A DNA stretch of 64,000 bases, taken from assembly GCA_963696075.1 (NCBI GenBank), contig CAVOJD010000006.1, positions 434,001 through 498,000 on the forward strand, written 5' to 3'. The stretch's first letter is position 1; the number at the start of each line of letters is the position of its first letter. Of this stretch, positions 1 through 8,470 are shown piece by piece. Source of the stretch: CAJQQK01 sp963696075 (GTDB lineage Bacteria > Pseudomonadota > Alphaproteobacteria > Rhizobiales > Hyphomicrobiaceae). The notes beneath the pieces are model-generated. The model ran no database searches and was not told where the DNA came from. It saw only the letters and a list, made by a program, of their open reading frames with translations. The position numbers and the translations under genes were made by a program.

Positions 1-729
1 GAAACCCGCGAAATCGCGTTCACCGGCGGCGAGCCGTTCATGAACCCCGATATGCTCGCGATGACTGAGGACGCGCTCACCCGCGGCTACGACGTCCTCA
101 TCCTCACCAACGCGATGCAGCCAATGCAACGCCCGCGCATCATGTCCGGCCTTGCAGCCTTGCGCGAGCGCTTCGCGGACCGCCTGACGCTGCGCGTCAG
201 CCTCGACCACTTCACCCAGGTCCTGCACGAAAGCGAGCGCGGCAAGGAAACCTGGTCCAAGGCCCTCGACGGCCTTGAATGGCTGTCAAAACAGGGCTTC
301 CGCATCGCCATCGCCGGCCGTACCTGCTGGGATGAGGATGACACCAAATCGCGCGCCGGGTATGGCGAACTGATCCGCGCCAAGGGGTGGCCGATCGACC
401 CTGAGGATCACGACCGCCTCGTGTTGCTGCCCGAGATGGACGGCTCCTACGACGTGCCCGAGATCACGACGGCCTGCTGGAATAGTCTCGGCAAGCGCCC
501 GCGCGACATGATGTGTGCAACGAGCCGCATGGTCGTGAAACGCAAGGGAGCGGCCCGCCCGACGCTGGTGCCATGCACCCTGCTCCCCTATGAAACCGAG
601 TTCGAGATGGGCGCGACGCTCACCGAGATGCTCAGCGCCGATGGCCCGATGTTCGACAACGGCGCCGTCAAGCTGTGCCACCCCCACTGCGCCAAGTTCT
701 GCGTCCTCGGCGGCGGCAGTTGCTCCTGA
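1..729 (+). CDS. Radical SAM domain protein (5' end outside window)
   Basis: The reading frame is open from base 1, so the N-terminus and the CX3CX2C iron-sulfur motif lie outside the window. The first visible residues contain FTGGEPFMNPD, the GGE motif that positions S-adenosylmethionine in radical SAM enzymes, followed by an alternating alpha/beta pattern typical of the partial TIM barrel. The C-terminus is cysteine-rich (CHPHCAKFCVLGGGSC), suggesting an auxiliary cluster or metal site. Substrate is unknown. It ends at a TGA at 727-729 and is followed by a stem-loop-rich intergenic stretch. Family assignment is good; subfamily cannot be given without the N-terminus. Confidence 0.85.
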   Translation, partial: ETREIAFTGGEPFMNPDMLAMTEDALTRGYDVLILTNAMQPMQRPRIMSGLAALRERFADRLTLRVSLDHFTQVLHESERGKETWSKALDGLEWLSKQGFRIAIAGRTCWDEDDTKSRAGYGELIRAKGWPIDPEDHDRLVLLPEMDGSYDVPEITTACWNSLGKRPRDMMCATSRMVVKRKGAARPTLVPCTLLPYETEFEMGATLTEMLSADGPMFDNGAVKLCHPHCAKFCVLGGGSCS

Positions 730-779
730 CTGGGACGGCGAAAGACTGTGCCGGCGAACCTTTGACCAGCAAGGACGGC

Positions 780-912
780 GCAGCCGAACGCAGCTGTTAT
801 GCGTTCCCGGACGGCGCAAAGCGCCGAGCCGGGATCTTTCGAAGTGGCAGCTTCGATCAACACTGAACGAACCGCATAAAGGCCCCGGAGGAATGCTGCG
901 CATTTTCCGGGG
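780..912. repeat. Stem-loop-rich intergenic segment
   Basis: Between the radical SAM gene and the convergent hydratase gene there are several short palindromes: GACGGCGCAAAGCGCCG, a GAAGTGGCAGCTTC stem, and a nested hairpin with arms CCCCGGA (883-889) and TCCGGGG (906-912) around AATGC/GCATT. The layout resembles the structured repeats at 8.1 kb and 58.5 kb, but similarity is loose. Part may act as a bidirectional terminator. No coding signal is seen. Confidence 0.4.
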
Positions 913-956
913 ACGCAAAGGCTGGGCGTAAGGTGCCGAATTTGCGATTTTAGGAG

Positions 957-1760
957 CTAGGCCCTGCTGAAAGACAGCTCGACCTGTCCAAGTGAGCCGA
1001 AATCCGCAACCGCAGTGTCTCCCGGCCGCACCTGCGCAATCCCCGTGCACGTCCCCGTCGAGACGATATCGCCCGCCTTAAGCCCCCGCCCCATCCGCGC
1101 CTGCTGGTTGGCGAGCCACACCATCACCAGGATCGGATGCCCGAGTGCTGCAGCGCCCGTCCCCGCGCCCTGTCGCTCCCCGTTGACCGAGATCGCCACC
1201 TTATGGCCGGCAAGATCGAGCCCCTGCCAGTCCTCCTGCCATGGCCCGACCGCCAGCGCGATATTGGCGCCACTGTCGGCGGTGACGAGCAGCCGCCCCT
1301 TGCCCGCCAGGCCACCTTTGAGACGCGAGCCGACAACCTCGACTGCACCTGCGACCGCCCCGATCGCCTCGCGCACGTCGACTTCGTCATAGCCAGCCTC
1401 TTTCGCCGGCAGGTCCTTCGCCAGACGAAACGCAAACTCGCCCTCGATCGACGGCAGGTGCTCGGCCTCAAGCGGGATCTCAGCGGGTGATGGAAAGAGA
1501 TACGGCGCCAGCACCGGCGCGGAGCCGGGCTCACTTGTCCCCAGGATGCGCTGCGCTTCCCGACTGGTCGAGCCGACCTTGAAGCCCTTCACCGCGGCGC
1601 CCGAAAGCCGCGCAATCTCCCATTGCACCTGGTACGCTTCGCCGTCCGTCTGAGGCGCCGTCACCCGCTCGGGATCGACAATGCCGCCGTCCCGTCGCGC
1701 CGTCCAAAGCTGGCGCGCCAGATCAGCCAGTTCAGGCGTCAGATGAGGTGCCTCGCTCAT
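957..1760 (-). CDS. 2-keto-4-pentenoate hydratase / fumarylacetoacetase-fold protein
   Basis: A 267-residue protein of the MhpD/hydratase branch of the fumarylacetoacetate hydrolase fold. Visible family features are the early KGFKVG segment, PSIEGEFAFRL with the metal-ligand glutamates, and the C-terminal GHPILVMVWLAN and GDIVSTGTCTGI blocks. Members hydrate or decarboxylate 2-oxo acids from aromatic ring cleavage using Mg2+ or Mn2+. The ATG at 1760 is chosen because GGAG lies about eight bases upstream; an open frame to 1871 has no ribosome site. No meta-cleavage pathway genes are nearby, so the substrate cannot be inferred. Confidence 0.85.
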   Translation of the reverse strand: MSEAPHLTPELADLARQLWTARRDGGIVDPERVTAPQTDGEAYQVQWEIARLSGAAVKGFKVGSTSREAQRILGTSEPGSAPVLAPYLFPSPAEIPLEAEHLPSIEGEFAFRLAKDLPAKEAGYDEVDVREAIGAVAGAVEVVGSRLKGGLAGKGRLLVTADSGANIALAVGPWQEDWQGLDLAGHKVAISVNGERQGAGTGAAALGHPILVMVWLANQQARMGRGLKAGDIVSTGTCTGIAQVRPGDTAVADFGSLGQVELSFSRA

Positions 1761-1995
1761 GCAGTGAACTCCGAAGTGGGCCGATCCGCGGTCGCGCGAT
1801 CGGCGAGGAACGCGGCGCGCTCCAGGACCGCTATCATGAGAAAAAGCGCGCGGATCGGCAACAGCCCGCACTTGACCACCACCAGATCAGGCCCTCCGGC
1901 CAAGGAAATTCGCGCACAAGCTGCGATTTGCAGTGCGCTGCTTGCGGTACACTCAAAGCGTCCTAGACTGAGGGCGCACATCACCCGGAGGCGGC

Positions 1996-2406
1996 ATGAA
2001 CCTCAGAACGCTCGGCCTTGGTGCCCTGATCTGCGCTTTCGCCATCACGTTGCTCGAGGCCCGCGCCAGCACGCTCAACCAGACGCAGAAGAAGGATGCC
2101 GCCGCAGCCCTCGATCAGCGCATCGGCTGTGCCGCCTTCTACCGCCTCACCTTCGACCTACTGACCGGCCCGCGCGCCAACGAGCACTCCCGCGCCATGG
2201 CCGGTCAATACGACGATGCCGGCAAGAACCTTCTTGTCCAGGCCACAGCGCTTGCGAGCGCCATCGGCGAAAGCCGCGATGCGACCACCAACAAGTTCAA
2301 GACCGCTCTCAGCGCGCTGCGCGAGCGCGTTGCCGGCCGCAGCATCATCTACAATGATCTCGCCCGCCGCCTGCACCCGGTCTGCGAGCCCCTGATCCAG
2401 CGCTAG
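1996..2406 (+). CDS. Hypothetical exported protein
   Basis: A 136-residue protein with a signal-peptide-like N-terminus (MNLRTLGLGALICAFAITLLEARAS), consistent with Sec export. The mature part is helical and polar, with two cysteines (in GCAAFYRL and HPVCEPL) that could form one disulfide. A good GGAGG lies seven bases before the ATG. I do not recognise the family. It runs in the same direction as the following exonuclease-ligase pair but is separated by about 50 bases and need not belong with it. Confidence 0.7.
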   Translation: MNLRTLGLGALICAFAITLLEARASTLNQTQKKDAAAALDQRIGCAAFYRLTFDLLTGPRANEHSRAMAGQYDDAGKNLLVQATALASAIGESRDATTNKFKTALSALRERVAGRSIIYNDLARRLHPVCEPLIQR

Positions 2407-2457
2407 GCCCTTCTGCGCCACGCAGCCCTTCCTGACCGGCCGGAGGACGCCTATATC

Positions 2458-3510
2458 TTGCCGGTGAGCGACCTTCTGACATTCACCGATCGCGGCATCT
2501 ATTGCGCGGCGGGCGACTTCTACATCGACCCGTGGCGGCCGGTGGCGCGCGCCCTCGTCACGCATGGCCACGCCGACCACGCCCGGCCCGGCATGGGCGC
2601 CTACCTCGCGACCGAGACGGCGGCCCCCGTCATCCGCTATCGCCTCGGCCCCGGCATAAAGCTGGAAACGATCCCCTACGGTGAGACCCGCGACATCGCC
2701 GGCGTCACCGTCTCCTTCCACCCCGCCGGCCACGTTCCCGGCTCCGCCCAGATCCGCCTCGAGAAGGGCGGCGAGGTCTGGGTCGTCTCCGGCGACTACA
2801 AGACGATTGACGACGGCTTGTCTGAACCCTTCGAGCCGGTCCCCTGCCACGCCTTCATCACCGAGTGCACCTTCGGCCTGCCCGTTTTCGAGTGGGCGCC
2901 CCAGGCCGACGTCACCGCTGACATCAACGCCTGGTGGCAATCGAACCGTGACGCCGGGCGAACCAGCATCATCGGCGCTTATGCGCTCGGCAAGGCGCAA
3001 CGCATTCTCGCGAACGTCGACGCATCGATCGGCCCGATCCTGACCCACGGCGCCATCGAAAACACCAACGAAGTCCTCCGCGCCCAGGGCTTCACGCTGC
3101 CCGAAACCCACCGCATCACGCCCGACATCTCCGCCAAGACCCACCCCGGCGCCCTCATCGTTGCCACGCCCTCGGCGCTCGGCACAACCTGGGCCCGCCG
3201 CTTCGGCCCCTCCTCGTCGGCCTTCGCCTCGGGCTGGATGGCGCTCAGAGGTGTCCGCCGCAGGCGCGCTGCCGACCGCGGCTTCATCATGTCCGACCAC
3301 GCCGACTGGCCCGGCCTCAACGCCGCCATCCGGGCAACCGGCGCCGAACGCATCTTCGTCACCCACGGCTACACCGCAATCTTCCGCCGCTGGCTGGAGG
3401 AGCAGGGCTATGACGCCCGCATCGTCGCCACCGAATACGAAGGCGAAACGTTGGACGGCGGCGCCGACGCGGCGCCCGAAACCGAGACCGGCGAGGCGCC
3501 CGCCCCATGA
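2458..3510 (+). CDS. DNA-ligase-associated metallo-beta-lactamase-fold exonuclease
   Basis: A 350-residue protein of the metallo-beta-lactamase/beta-CASP type that is regularly encoded beside bacterial ATP-dependent DNA ligases. The zinc-binding THGHADH motif is at residues 35-41; further family blocks are FHPAGHVPGSAQI, the SGDYK segment and a C-terminal SDHADW and THGY. It probably trims DNA ends for the partner ligase. The start is a TTG at 2458, eleven bases after GGAGG; a GTG at 2464 is a possible alternative. Its stop overlaps the ligase start by ATGA, indicating translational coupling. Confidence 0.88.
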   Translation: MPVSDLLTFTDRGIYCAAGDFYIDPWRPVARALVTHGHADHARPGMGAYLATETAAPVIRYRLGPGIKLETIPYGETRDIAGVTVSFHPAGHVPGSAQIRLEKGGEVWVVSGDYKTIDDGLSEPFEPVPCHAFITECTFGLPVFEWAPQADVTADINAWWQSNRDAGRTSIIGAYALGKAQRILANVDASIGPILTHGAIENTNEVLRAQGFTLPETHRITPDISAKTHPGALIVATPSALGTTWARRFGPSSSAFASGWMALRGVRRRRAADRGFIMSDHADWPGLNAAIRATGAERIFVTHGYTAIFRRWLEEQGYDARIVATEYEGETLDGGADAAPETETGEAPAP

Positions 3511-5087
3511 AGCGTTTCGCCCGCCTCTTCACCGAACTCGACCAGACGACGAAGACGACCGCCAAGGTCGACGCCCTCGCGCGCTACTTCACCGAAGCGC
3601 CGGAAGACGACCGCCTCTGGACCATCGCGCTTCTGTCCGGCCGCCGTCCCCGCCGTGGCGTGACGACCACGCTCCTGCGCCAATGGGCCGGCGAGGTAGC
3701 GGGCCTCCCCCCCTGGCTCGTCGAGGAGGCCTACCCCATCGTCGGCGACCTCGCCGAAACCATCGCCCTCATCCTCCCCGCGCCAAGTACCACCAGTGAC
3801 GAAACGCTGACCCACTGGATCAGCGTCACCCGCACCCTGGCATCCCTCGACGAAGCCGGCCGCCGCGACACCATCCTCGCCGCCTGGGACCGCCTCGATG
3901 CGACCGAACGCTTCGTCTTCAACAAGCTGATTACCGGCGGCTTCCGCCTCGGCGTCTCCCAGAAGCTGATGACCCGCGCGCTTGCCCGCGCAACCGCAAT
4001 CGACGAAGCCGAACTCGCCCACCGCCTGATGGGCGACTGGTCGCCCGACACCATCACGTTCCAATCCCTGATCCACGCCTACGACCCGACCGCCGACCTC
4101 TCGAAGCCCTATCCCTTCTATCTCGCATACCAGCTCGACGACGGCCCCGAAGACCTCGGCCCCGCCGCAGATTGGGCTGCCGAACACAAATGGGACGGCA
4201 TCCGTGGCCAGCTCATCGTGCGCGGGGGCGAACACTTCTTGTGGTCACGCGGCGAAGAACTGATGACCGCCCGCTTCCCCGAGTTCGCGACAGCCCGCGA
4301 CTTCCTCCCCGACGGCACCGTCATCGACGGCGAAGTCATCGCCTGGGCCGGTGACAGACCGTTGCCCTTCGCAGCGCTGCAAAAGCGCATCGGCCGCAAG
4401 ACCGTGCCGAAGAAATTGCTTGCCGAAGTCCCCGCAGCCCTCCTCGCCTACGACCTCCTCGAAGACCGCGGCGCCGACATCCGCGCGCTCCCCTTTGCCG
4501 ATCGCCGCGCCCGCCTCGAAGCGCTCATCGGCCACTGCCCGCCCGACGCCAACCTCCACCTCTCCCCCCTGCTCGATTTTTCCGATTGGGCCCACCTCAC
4601 CACGCTCCGCGCCGCCGCCCGCGACGCGGAAGCCGAAGGCGTCATGCTCAAGCGCCGCGCGTCGCCCTATCTGGCGGGCCGCAAGAAGGGCGACTGGTGG
4701 AAATGGAAGGTCGACCCGCTCACCGTCGACGCGGTGATGATCTACGCCCAGCAAGGCCACGGCCGCCGCGCCAACCTCTTCACCGACTTCACCTTCGCCG
4801 TCTGGCACGACGGCGAACTGGTCCCCTTCACCAAGGCTTATTCGGGCCTGACGGATGCCGAGTTCCGCGACATCACCCGCTGGGTCCGCCGCAACACGCT
4901 CCAACGCTTCGGCCCCGTCCGCCAGGTGAAACCCGAACACGTCTTCGAAATCGCCTTCGAAGGCATCCAGGAGAGTACACGCCACAAGTCCGGCATCGCG
5001 CTGCGGTTCCCGCGGATGGCGCGGTGGCGGACGGATAAGCCGGTCGAGGAGGCCAATACGCTTGAGGATTTGAAGGCGTTGTTGTGA
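3507..5087 (+). CDS. ATP-dependent DNA ligase (cisplatin-damage-response type)
   Basis: A 526-residue ligase with an N-terminal helical DNA-binding domain, a nucleotidyltransferase domain and an OB-fold C-terminus. The adenylated lysine is K228 in EHKWDGIRG; downstream motifs include DGEVIAW, EGVMLKR and the motif V segment WWKWKVDP. This type joins DNA breaks using ATP and is separate from the essential NAD-dependent LigA. It starts inside the stop codon of the preceding exonuclease gene, so the two form a repair operon. Length and motifs are complete; no sign of decay. Confidence 0.92.
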   Translation: MKRFARLFTELDQTTKTTAKVDALARYFTEAPEDDRLWTIALLSGRRPRRGVTTTLLRQWAGEVAGLPPWLVEEAYPIVGDLAETIALILPAPSTTSDETLTHWISVTRTLASLDEAGRRDTILAAWDRLDATERFVFNKLITGGFRLGVSQKLMTRALARATAIDEAELAHRLMGDWSPDTITFQSLIHAYDPTADLSKPYPFYLAYQLDDGPEDLGPAADWAAEHKWDGIRGQLIVRGGEHFLWSRGEELMTARFPEFATARDFLPDGTVIDGEVIAWAGDRPLPFAALQKRIGRKTVPKKLLAEVPAALLAYDLLEDRGADIRALPFADRRARLEALIGHCPPDANLHLSPLLDFSDWAHLTTLRAAARDAEAEGVMLKRRASPYLAGRKKGDWWKWKVDPLTVDAVMIYAQQGHGRRANLFTDFTFAVWHDGELVPFTKAYSGLTDAEFRDITRWVRRNTLQRFGPVRQVKPEHVFEIAFEGIQESTRHKSGIALRFPRMARWRTDKPVEEANTLEDLKALL

Positions 5088-5207
5088 GGGGGCGGGGCGC
5101 GTAGAATGGCGCCGTGTATCTGAACGTAAACTGAGGCGTGAGCGGTGTTATGGCGCAAACGCCACAAGCAAAAATCGCTGGCGCACCAACATTTTAAGGA
5201 GGGGATC

Positions 5208-5249
5208 ATGACGTCGAGGCGCGCGTCGTGTAGGCGCGAGCGGCGGTAG
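5208..5249 (+). CDS. Possible 13-residue arginine-rich leader peptide
   Basis: An almost ideal ribosome binding site (AAGGAGGGG) stands four bases before an ATG at 5208 that opens only 13 codons (MTSRRASCRRERR) before TAG. No longer gene follows on this strand. It may be a leader peptide, a truncated gene start left at the border of the accessory patch, or chance. Coding status is very uncertain. Confidence 0.2.
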   Translation: MTSRRASCRRERR

Positions 5250-5263
5250 CCGCAATCTTGATA

Positions 5264-5760
5264 TTACTCAACAATTGTCAAACTGCTCATAGCTTCGAGC
5301 GGCTTGTCCATTCCCATGGCGCTAAACATTATTTTGAGACTTCGTCTTTGCTCCATTGGTGGGCCGCGAGTAAATTCATCATGGTAAGAAACGGTAAGTA
5401 TGCACGCCAAAGCCACATCGCTGGCGTGCCTTTTCGTTTGATTTTTAAATGGCGAGCGGACTTTAATGTTCACATCGCCCGACCTACTTTGGCTCGGTCC
5501 GATGTAGCCGATGACGAGCTTTTCCTCGTCAAAGTCACCACCACGTCGATCCTCTCGCTCTTGAGGCGAAGCCTTGAGGTCATAAAGCCGAACAGCAACA
5601 ATCGTTTCAATGCCATAAGCTGGAGTTTGCCCCAAGTTTTTGATCGTGACTTTCAGATCCACAGCAAGGGGCGACGAATTCATCGTCAAATCATCGATAA
5701 ACTCAGGTTCGATGATAAAAACAGATTCCGGTTCTATATAGGCCCTGAGCTGGCGCCTAG
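5264..5760 (-). pseudogene. C-terminal part of IS-interrupted hypothetical membrane protein
   Basis: Downstream half of a minus-strand gene split by the IS1380-type element. Reading into this piece gives ARRQLRAYIEPESVF followed by a beta-rich domain with LKVTIKNLGQTPAYG, a pattern typical of many bacterial proteins that have an N-terminal membrane hairpin and a C-terminal immunoglobulin-like domain of unknown function. Joining base 7362 to base 5760 or its duplicate restores a single frame. Base composition here is clearly lower in GC than in flanking core genes, which suggests horizontal acquisition. An internal TTG could still start translation near 5689. Confidence 0.75.
5757..5760. repeat. 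Target-site duplication CTAG (left copy)
   Basis: CTAG directly abuts the left inverted repeat of the IS element and is repeated at 7358-7361 on the other side. A 4-bp duplication fits the IS1380 family. Confidence 0.8.
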
Positions 5761-7357
5761 CCTCATTTATTCACGGCATGCCGCGAGAAGAGATGATGGG
5801 TGGCGACCAACGTGTTGATCTGGCGTAAGGTTTGGGTGTCGAATCCGTCCCGAACACCAACCACCCATCGCCATGCACGCTACAGCCTTCCTACCTGGCC
5901 TGTCACTCGTTGCCGGCAAACAGCTCACAGCCGCGCGCGACGCCGGCAATCTCTCATCCAACGGCGGCGCGGTCATGCTGCGCGAGGCCGCCCGCCGGCT
6001 TGGGCTGGCGCAAGTGATCGCCGAGCCGCTCACGGATACGCGCAATCCTTTGCTCGTCACCCACACGTATACCGACATGGCGGCCGCCCGCATGATGGCG
6101 ATTGCCTGTGGCTACGAGGACGCCGACGACCTCGACACCCTGCGCCACGATCCAGCGCTCAAGATCGCGTGCGGCCGGGCGCCTGAGAGTGGTGCCGGTT
6201 TGCCGAGCCAGCCGACGATCTCGCGGCTCGAAAACCTGGCCGATACGCGCGCGCTGTATCGCATCGGCATCGGACTGATCGACCTGTTCTGCGGCACCTA
6301 TCGTAGTACGCCCAACTCGATCGTCCTCGATATCGACGACACCAATGACATGGTCCACGGTGGCCAGCAGCTCGCTCTGTTCAACACACATGCCGGAGGA
6401 TATTCCTTCCAGCCGATCCACATTTTCGAGGGCAACTCCGGCAAGCCGATCCTGTCGCTAATCCGACCGGGCAAGCGGCCGTCTGGCGCGGAGATCGCAC
6501 GTGTGCTGCTACCTGTGATCCGTCGTATCCGCCGCCACTGGCCGAAGGTTGCCATTCTAGTGCGCGGCGATGGGCATTACTGCGCGCCGGAAGTGCTTGA
6601 TCTTCTGCACGAAATGCACTGCGATTACATCCTCGGCCTGCCCACCAACGCGACGCTCGAGGCCAAGGCTGTACCCTGGCGTGAGCAAACCGCAAGCCGC
6701 TGGTGGCCATCGCTTGGCAAGGTGCGGCGGTTCCATCAGTTCGACTACGCGGCAGGCTCATGGTCGGCACGCGAGACGGTCATCGCCCGCGTCGAGGCAA
6801 CCGCGCTCGGCACCGACGTCCGCTTCATCGTCACCAATCTACCCGGCCGCGGCAGGCATCTTTACGAGAAGGTCTACTGCGCGCGCGGGCAGATGGAAAA
6901 CCTGATCAAGGACCTCAAGCTCTATACCCGTTCCGACAAGACTGCGTGCCACCGCTGGCAGGCCAACCAGTTCCGTCTGTTCCTGCATCAGGGCGCCTAC
7001 TGGCTCTTGCATTCGGTGCGGCTGGTCACACCGAAGCGATCCCGCTGGCGCGGCGCAACGTTCGCCACCATCCGCGCTCTCCTGATCAAGATCGCCTGCC
7101 GCGTCGAAGAGCTGCGAACCAAGATCAAGCTGTCGTTCCCGGCCCATCTGCCGCACGCCGATGTGCTGGTGATGATCGCCGCGCGGTTATGCCCGCAGGC
7201 ACCCTGAACGACGCGGCCGCATTCGCCGCGCGAACCCGTCCCGATAACCCCAACGCGTCACGAAAGCGTCCCCGACCCAACCCGCCGTCAACCCGGCCGA
7301 TGCCGCGCGTCCGGATGCGACGACAACAGCGTCAAACGATGCGGTGAATAGATAGGG
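5761..7357 (+). mobile_element. IS1380-family insertion sequence, 1597 bp
   Basis: The element is bounded by imperfect inverted repeats that begin with CC as in other IS1380 members: left CCTCATTTATTCACGGCAT at 5761, right (read on the minus strand from 7357) CCCTATCTATTCACCGCAT. CTAG is duplicated on both sides. One transposase gene fills most of the element. The boundaries are independently supported because exact removal of the element and one CTAG recreates an uninterrupted frame in the host gene. The transposase is intact, so the element may still be mobile. Confidence 0.88.
5873..7207 (+). CDS. IS1380-family transposase
   Basis: A 444-residue DDE transposase of the IS4/IS1380 group. 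The catalytic triad is likely D153 in VLDIDDTNDMVHG, D233 in VRGDGHYCAPE and E342 in RGQMENLIKDLK; the signature stretches QLALFNTHAGGYSFQP and RPGKRPSGAE are typical of IS1380. It cuts and inserts the element that encodes it. Frame is complete and motifs are intact. The gene runs opposite to the interrupted host gene, so any readthrough would be antisense to it. Confidence 0.92.
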   Translation: MHATAFLPGLSLVAGKQLTAARDAGNLSSNGGAVMLREAARRLGLAQVIAEPLTDTRNPLLVTHTYTDMAAARMMAIACGYEDADDLDTLRHDPALKIACGRAPESGAGLPSQPTISRLENLADTRALYRIGIGLIDLFCGTYRSTPNSIVLDIDDTNDMVHGGQQLALFNTHAGGYSFQPIHIFEGNSGKPILSLIRPGKRPSGAEIARVLLPVIRRIRRHWPKVAILVRGDGHYCAPEVLDLLHEMHCDYILGLPTNATLEAKAVPWREQTASRWWPSLGKVRRFHQFDYAAGSWSARETVIARVEATALGTDVRFIVTNLPGRGRHLYEKVYCARGQMENLIKDLKLYTRSDKTACHRWQANQFRLFLHQGAYWLLHSVRLVTPKRSRWRGATFATIRALLIKIACRVEELRTKIKLSFPAHLPHADVLVMIAARLCPQAP

Positions 7358-7785
7358 CTAGCAGATCGGTCGGTTATTTCTCGGATTTTCCAGGCTTCAT
7401 AGGCCGCCCAGCCTGCTGCAGAAAACGCCAGGGCCAAGAGCCAATTCGCGGCATGGCCGACCCCCGTCTGACACCGCGCCAGTGCAACCAACTGCTTTGT
7501 TCCGTCCGCCATCTCGCGCTGAGCGCAAACGTCGGCTTCGTCTTTGCTTTCTGGACTATTGCAGCGGGGCTTGTATTCGCGGGGATTGGCGTAATCGCTT
7601 TGAGTGCTCGTCCCTGGCTTGGCCTGGTGTTGGTTTTTTGCGCCATCACGATAATGGGTATTCCATCCGCCGCAAAACATGTTTTCAGTGAAAATTGGAA
7701 CACTGAATGCAAGTACAAGGGCGGCGATCGCCGCCGCTACAGGTCGCCCAATCTCAGGTTTTGGCATCCAATCGCTTCGAGACAT
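7358..7785 (-). pseudogene. N-terminal part of IS-interrupted hypothetical membrane protein
   Basis: Upstream half of the gene split by the IS element. It starts at the ATG at 7785 and has one hydrophobic segment near residues 17-30, a polar loop with several cysteines, then CAQREMADGTKQLVALARCQ and a second membrane segment (NWLLALAFSAAGWAAYEAWK). This matches the usual architecture of the downstream half. Beyond 7358 the frame runs into IS sequence. Its start overlaps the end of the DUF6471 gene by 49 bases in another frame, suggesting a two-gene unit. Function unknown. Confidence 0.75.
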
Positions 7786-7940
7786 TGCACCATAAACGCC
7801 GCTGAAAATTTCCCTCGCGCCAGCTTGTTTCGGACGTTGACTTCCATCTCGTCAACGCCGATCTCGGCCAGCTTCTCGACAAGCTGAGCATACGTCAAAT
7901 CTGAGAGAAGCCTACCCCGACTGCGCACCTTTCCAACCAA
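7737..7940 (-). CDS. DUF6471 domain small protein
   Basis: A 67-residue product containing the conserved DUF6471 core: LTYAQLVEKLAEIGVDE, then VRNKLARGKFSAAF and VQCLEAIG. The helix-turn-helix-like pattern suggests nucleic-acid binding, but the role of the family is not known. No ATG precedes the core; the best candidate is TTG at 7940 without a clear ribosome site, so the N-terminus may be decayed or the gene may depend on a start I cannot see. It lies upstream of and overlapping the IS-interrupted membrane protein gene. Confidence 0.65.
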   Translation of the reverse strand: MVGKVRSRGRLLSDLTYAQLVEKLAEIGVDEMEVNVRNKLARGKFSAAFMVQCLEAIGCQNLRLGDL

Positions 7941-8107
7941 AGCTGCCTGACTCGACCGGCATCGACTGCGGTGAACGACATGCCATGGCCAGCTTGGATC
8001 AACAGCTACACGCCCTCACCGCCGGCCCTGGGTCCCGGCTCTCCCTGTGGTCGGCCGGGATGACACCTTGGGTCTCGTTACTCATGAGATCCAATTGCGC
8101 AGAACCT

Positions 8108-8289
8108 GTCCGGGAGCAACCGCGACCCGGCGTCTAGCGCCGCCCCCGCGGAGGGCCAGCCTGATGTGCAGCATCAGGCGGTACGGCCCGTAAGCAAGAA
8201 ACTTGTCCGGGAGCAACCGCGACCCGGCGCTTAGCGCCGCCCCCGCGGAGGGCCAGCCTGATGCGCAGCATCAGGCGGTACGGCCCGTG
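8108..8289. repeat. Two tandem copies of a ~97-bp multi-stem repeat
   Basis: Copies start at 8108 and 8205 (period 97 bp) and are nearly identical. Each has GGGAGCAACCGCGACCC, a stem CGGCGCTTAGCGCCG, GGAGG, and a second stem GCCTGAT/ATCAGGC, ending near GTGAG. The same layout and core occur in the four-copy array at 58.46-58.87 kb, where the second stem is changed in both arms so that pairing is kept. The array abuts the 3' end of the tRNA-Gly gene. It could be a terminator, a REP-like element or a structured RNA. Confidence 0.8.
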
Positions 8290-8299
8290 AGCGCAATAA

Positions 8300-8373
8300 T
8301 GGAGCGGGTGAAGGGAATTGAACCCTCGTCTTAAGCTTGGGAAGCTTCTGCTCTACCATTGAGCTACACCCGC
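8300..8373 (-). tRNA. tRNA-Gly (anticodon CCC)
   Basis: Read on the minus strand from 8373: acceptor GCGGGTG, D arm GCTC-AATGGTA-GAGC, anticodon stem GAAGC with loop TTCCCAA (anticodon CCC, reads GGG), T arm with GGTTCAATTCC, acceptor CACCCGC, discriminator T and an encoded CCA end. The pair closing the anticodon stem at its outer end is a mismatch, otherwise the cloverleaf is complete. No partial duplicate of its 3' end was found nearby, so there is no direct evidence of an integrated island using it. Confidence 0.93.
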
Positions 8374-8470
8374 GAGAGGACGCGTGTTTAGCACGGGCCG
8401 AAGACTGCGAAAACCTGAAAGTGTGGGCGGGCTATGTGTCGCCGCCCGCGCAGCGCCCCCGCCCCGTCCT

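Noticed and set aside
2158..3366. 402-codon minus-strand ORF opposite the exonuclease gene
   Set aside because: The plus strand has metallo-beta-lactamase motifs and coupling to the ligase; the antisense frame has no recognisable domain or ribosome site.
8108..8289. Possible CRISPR array
   Set aside because: Period is about 97 bp, only two copies, no distinct spacers of constant length and no cas genes; the unit is internally palindromic.
5088..8300. Genomic island integrated at the tRNA-Gly gene
   Set aside because: No integrase and no repeat of the tRNA 3' end at the far border (5.1-5.3 kb) could be found, although the patch has lower GC and a transposon.
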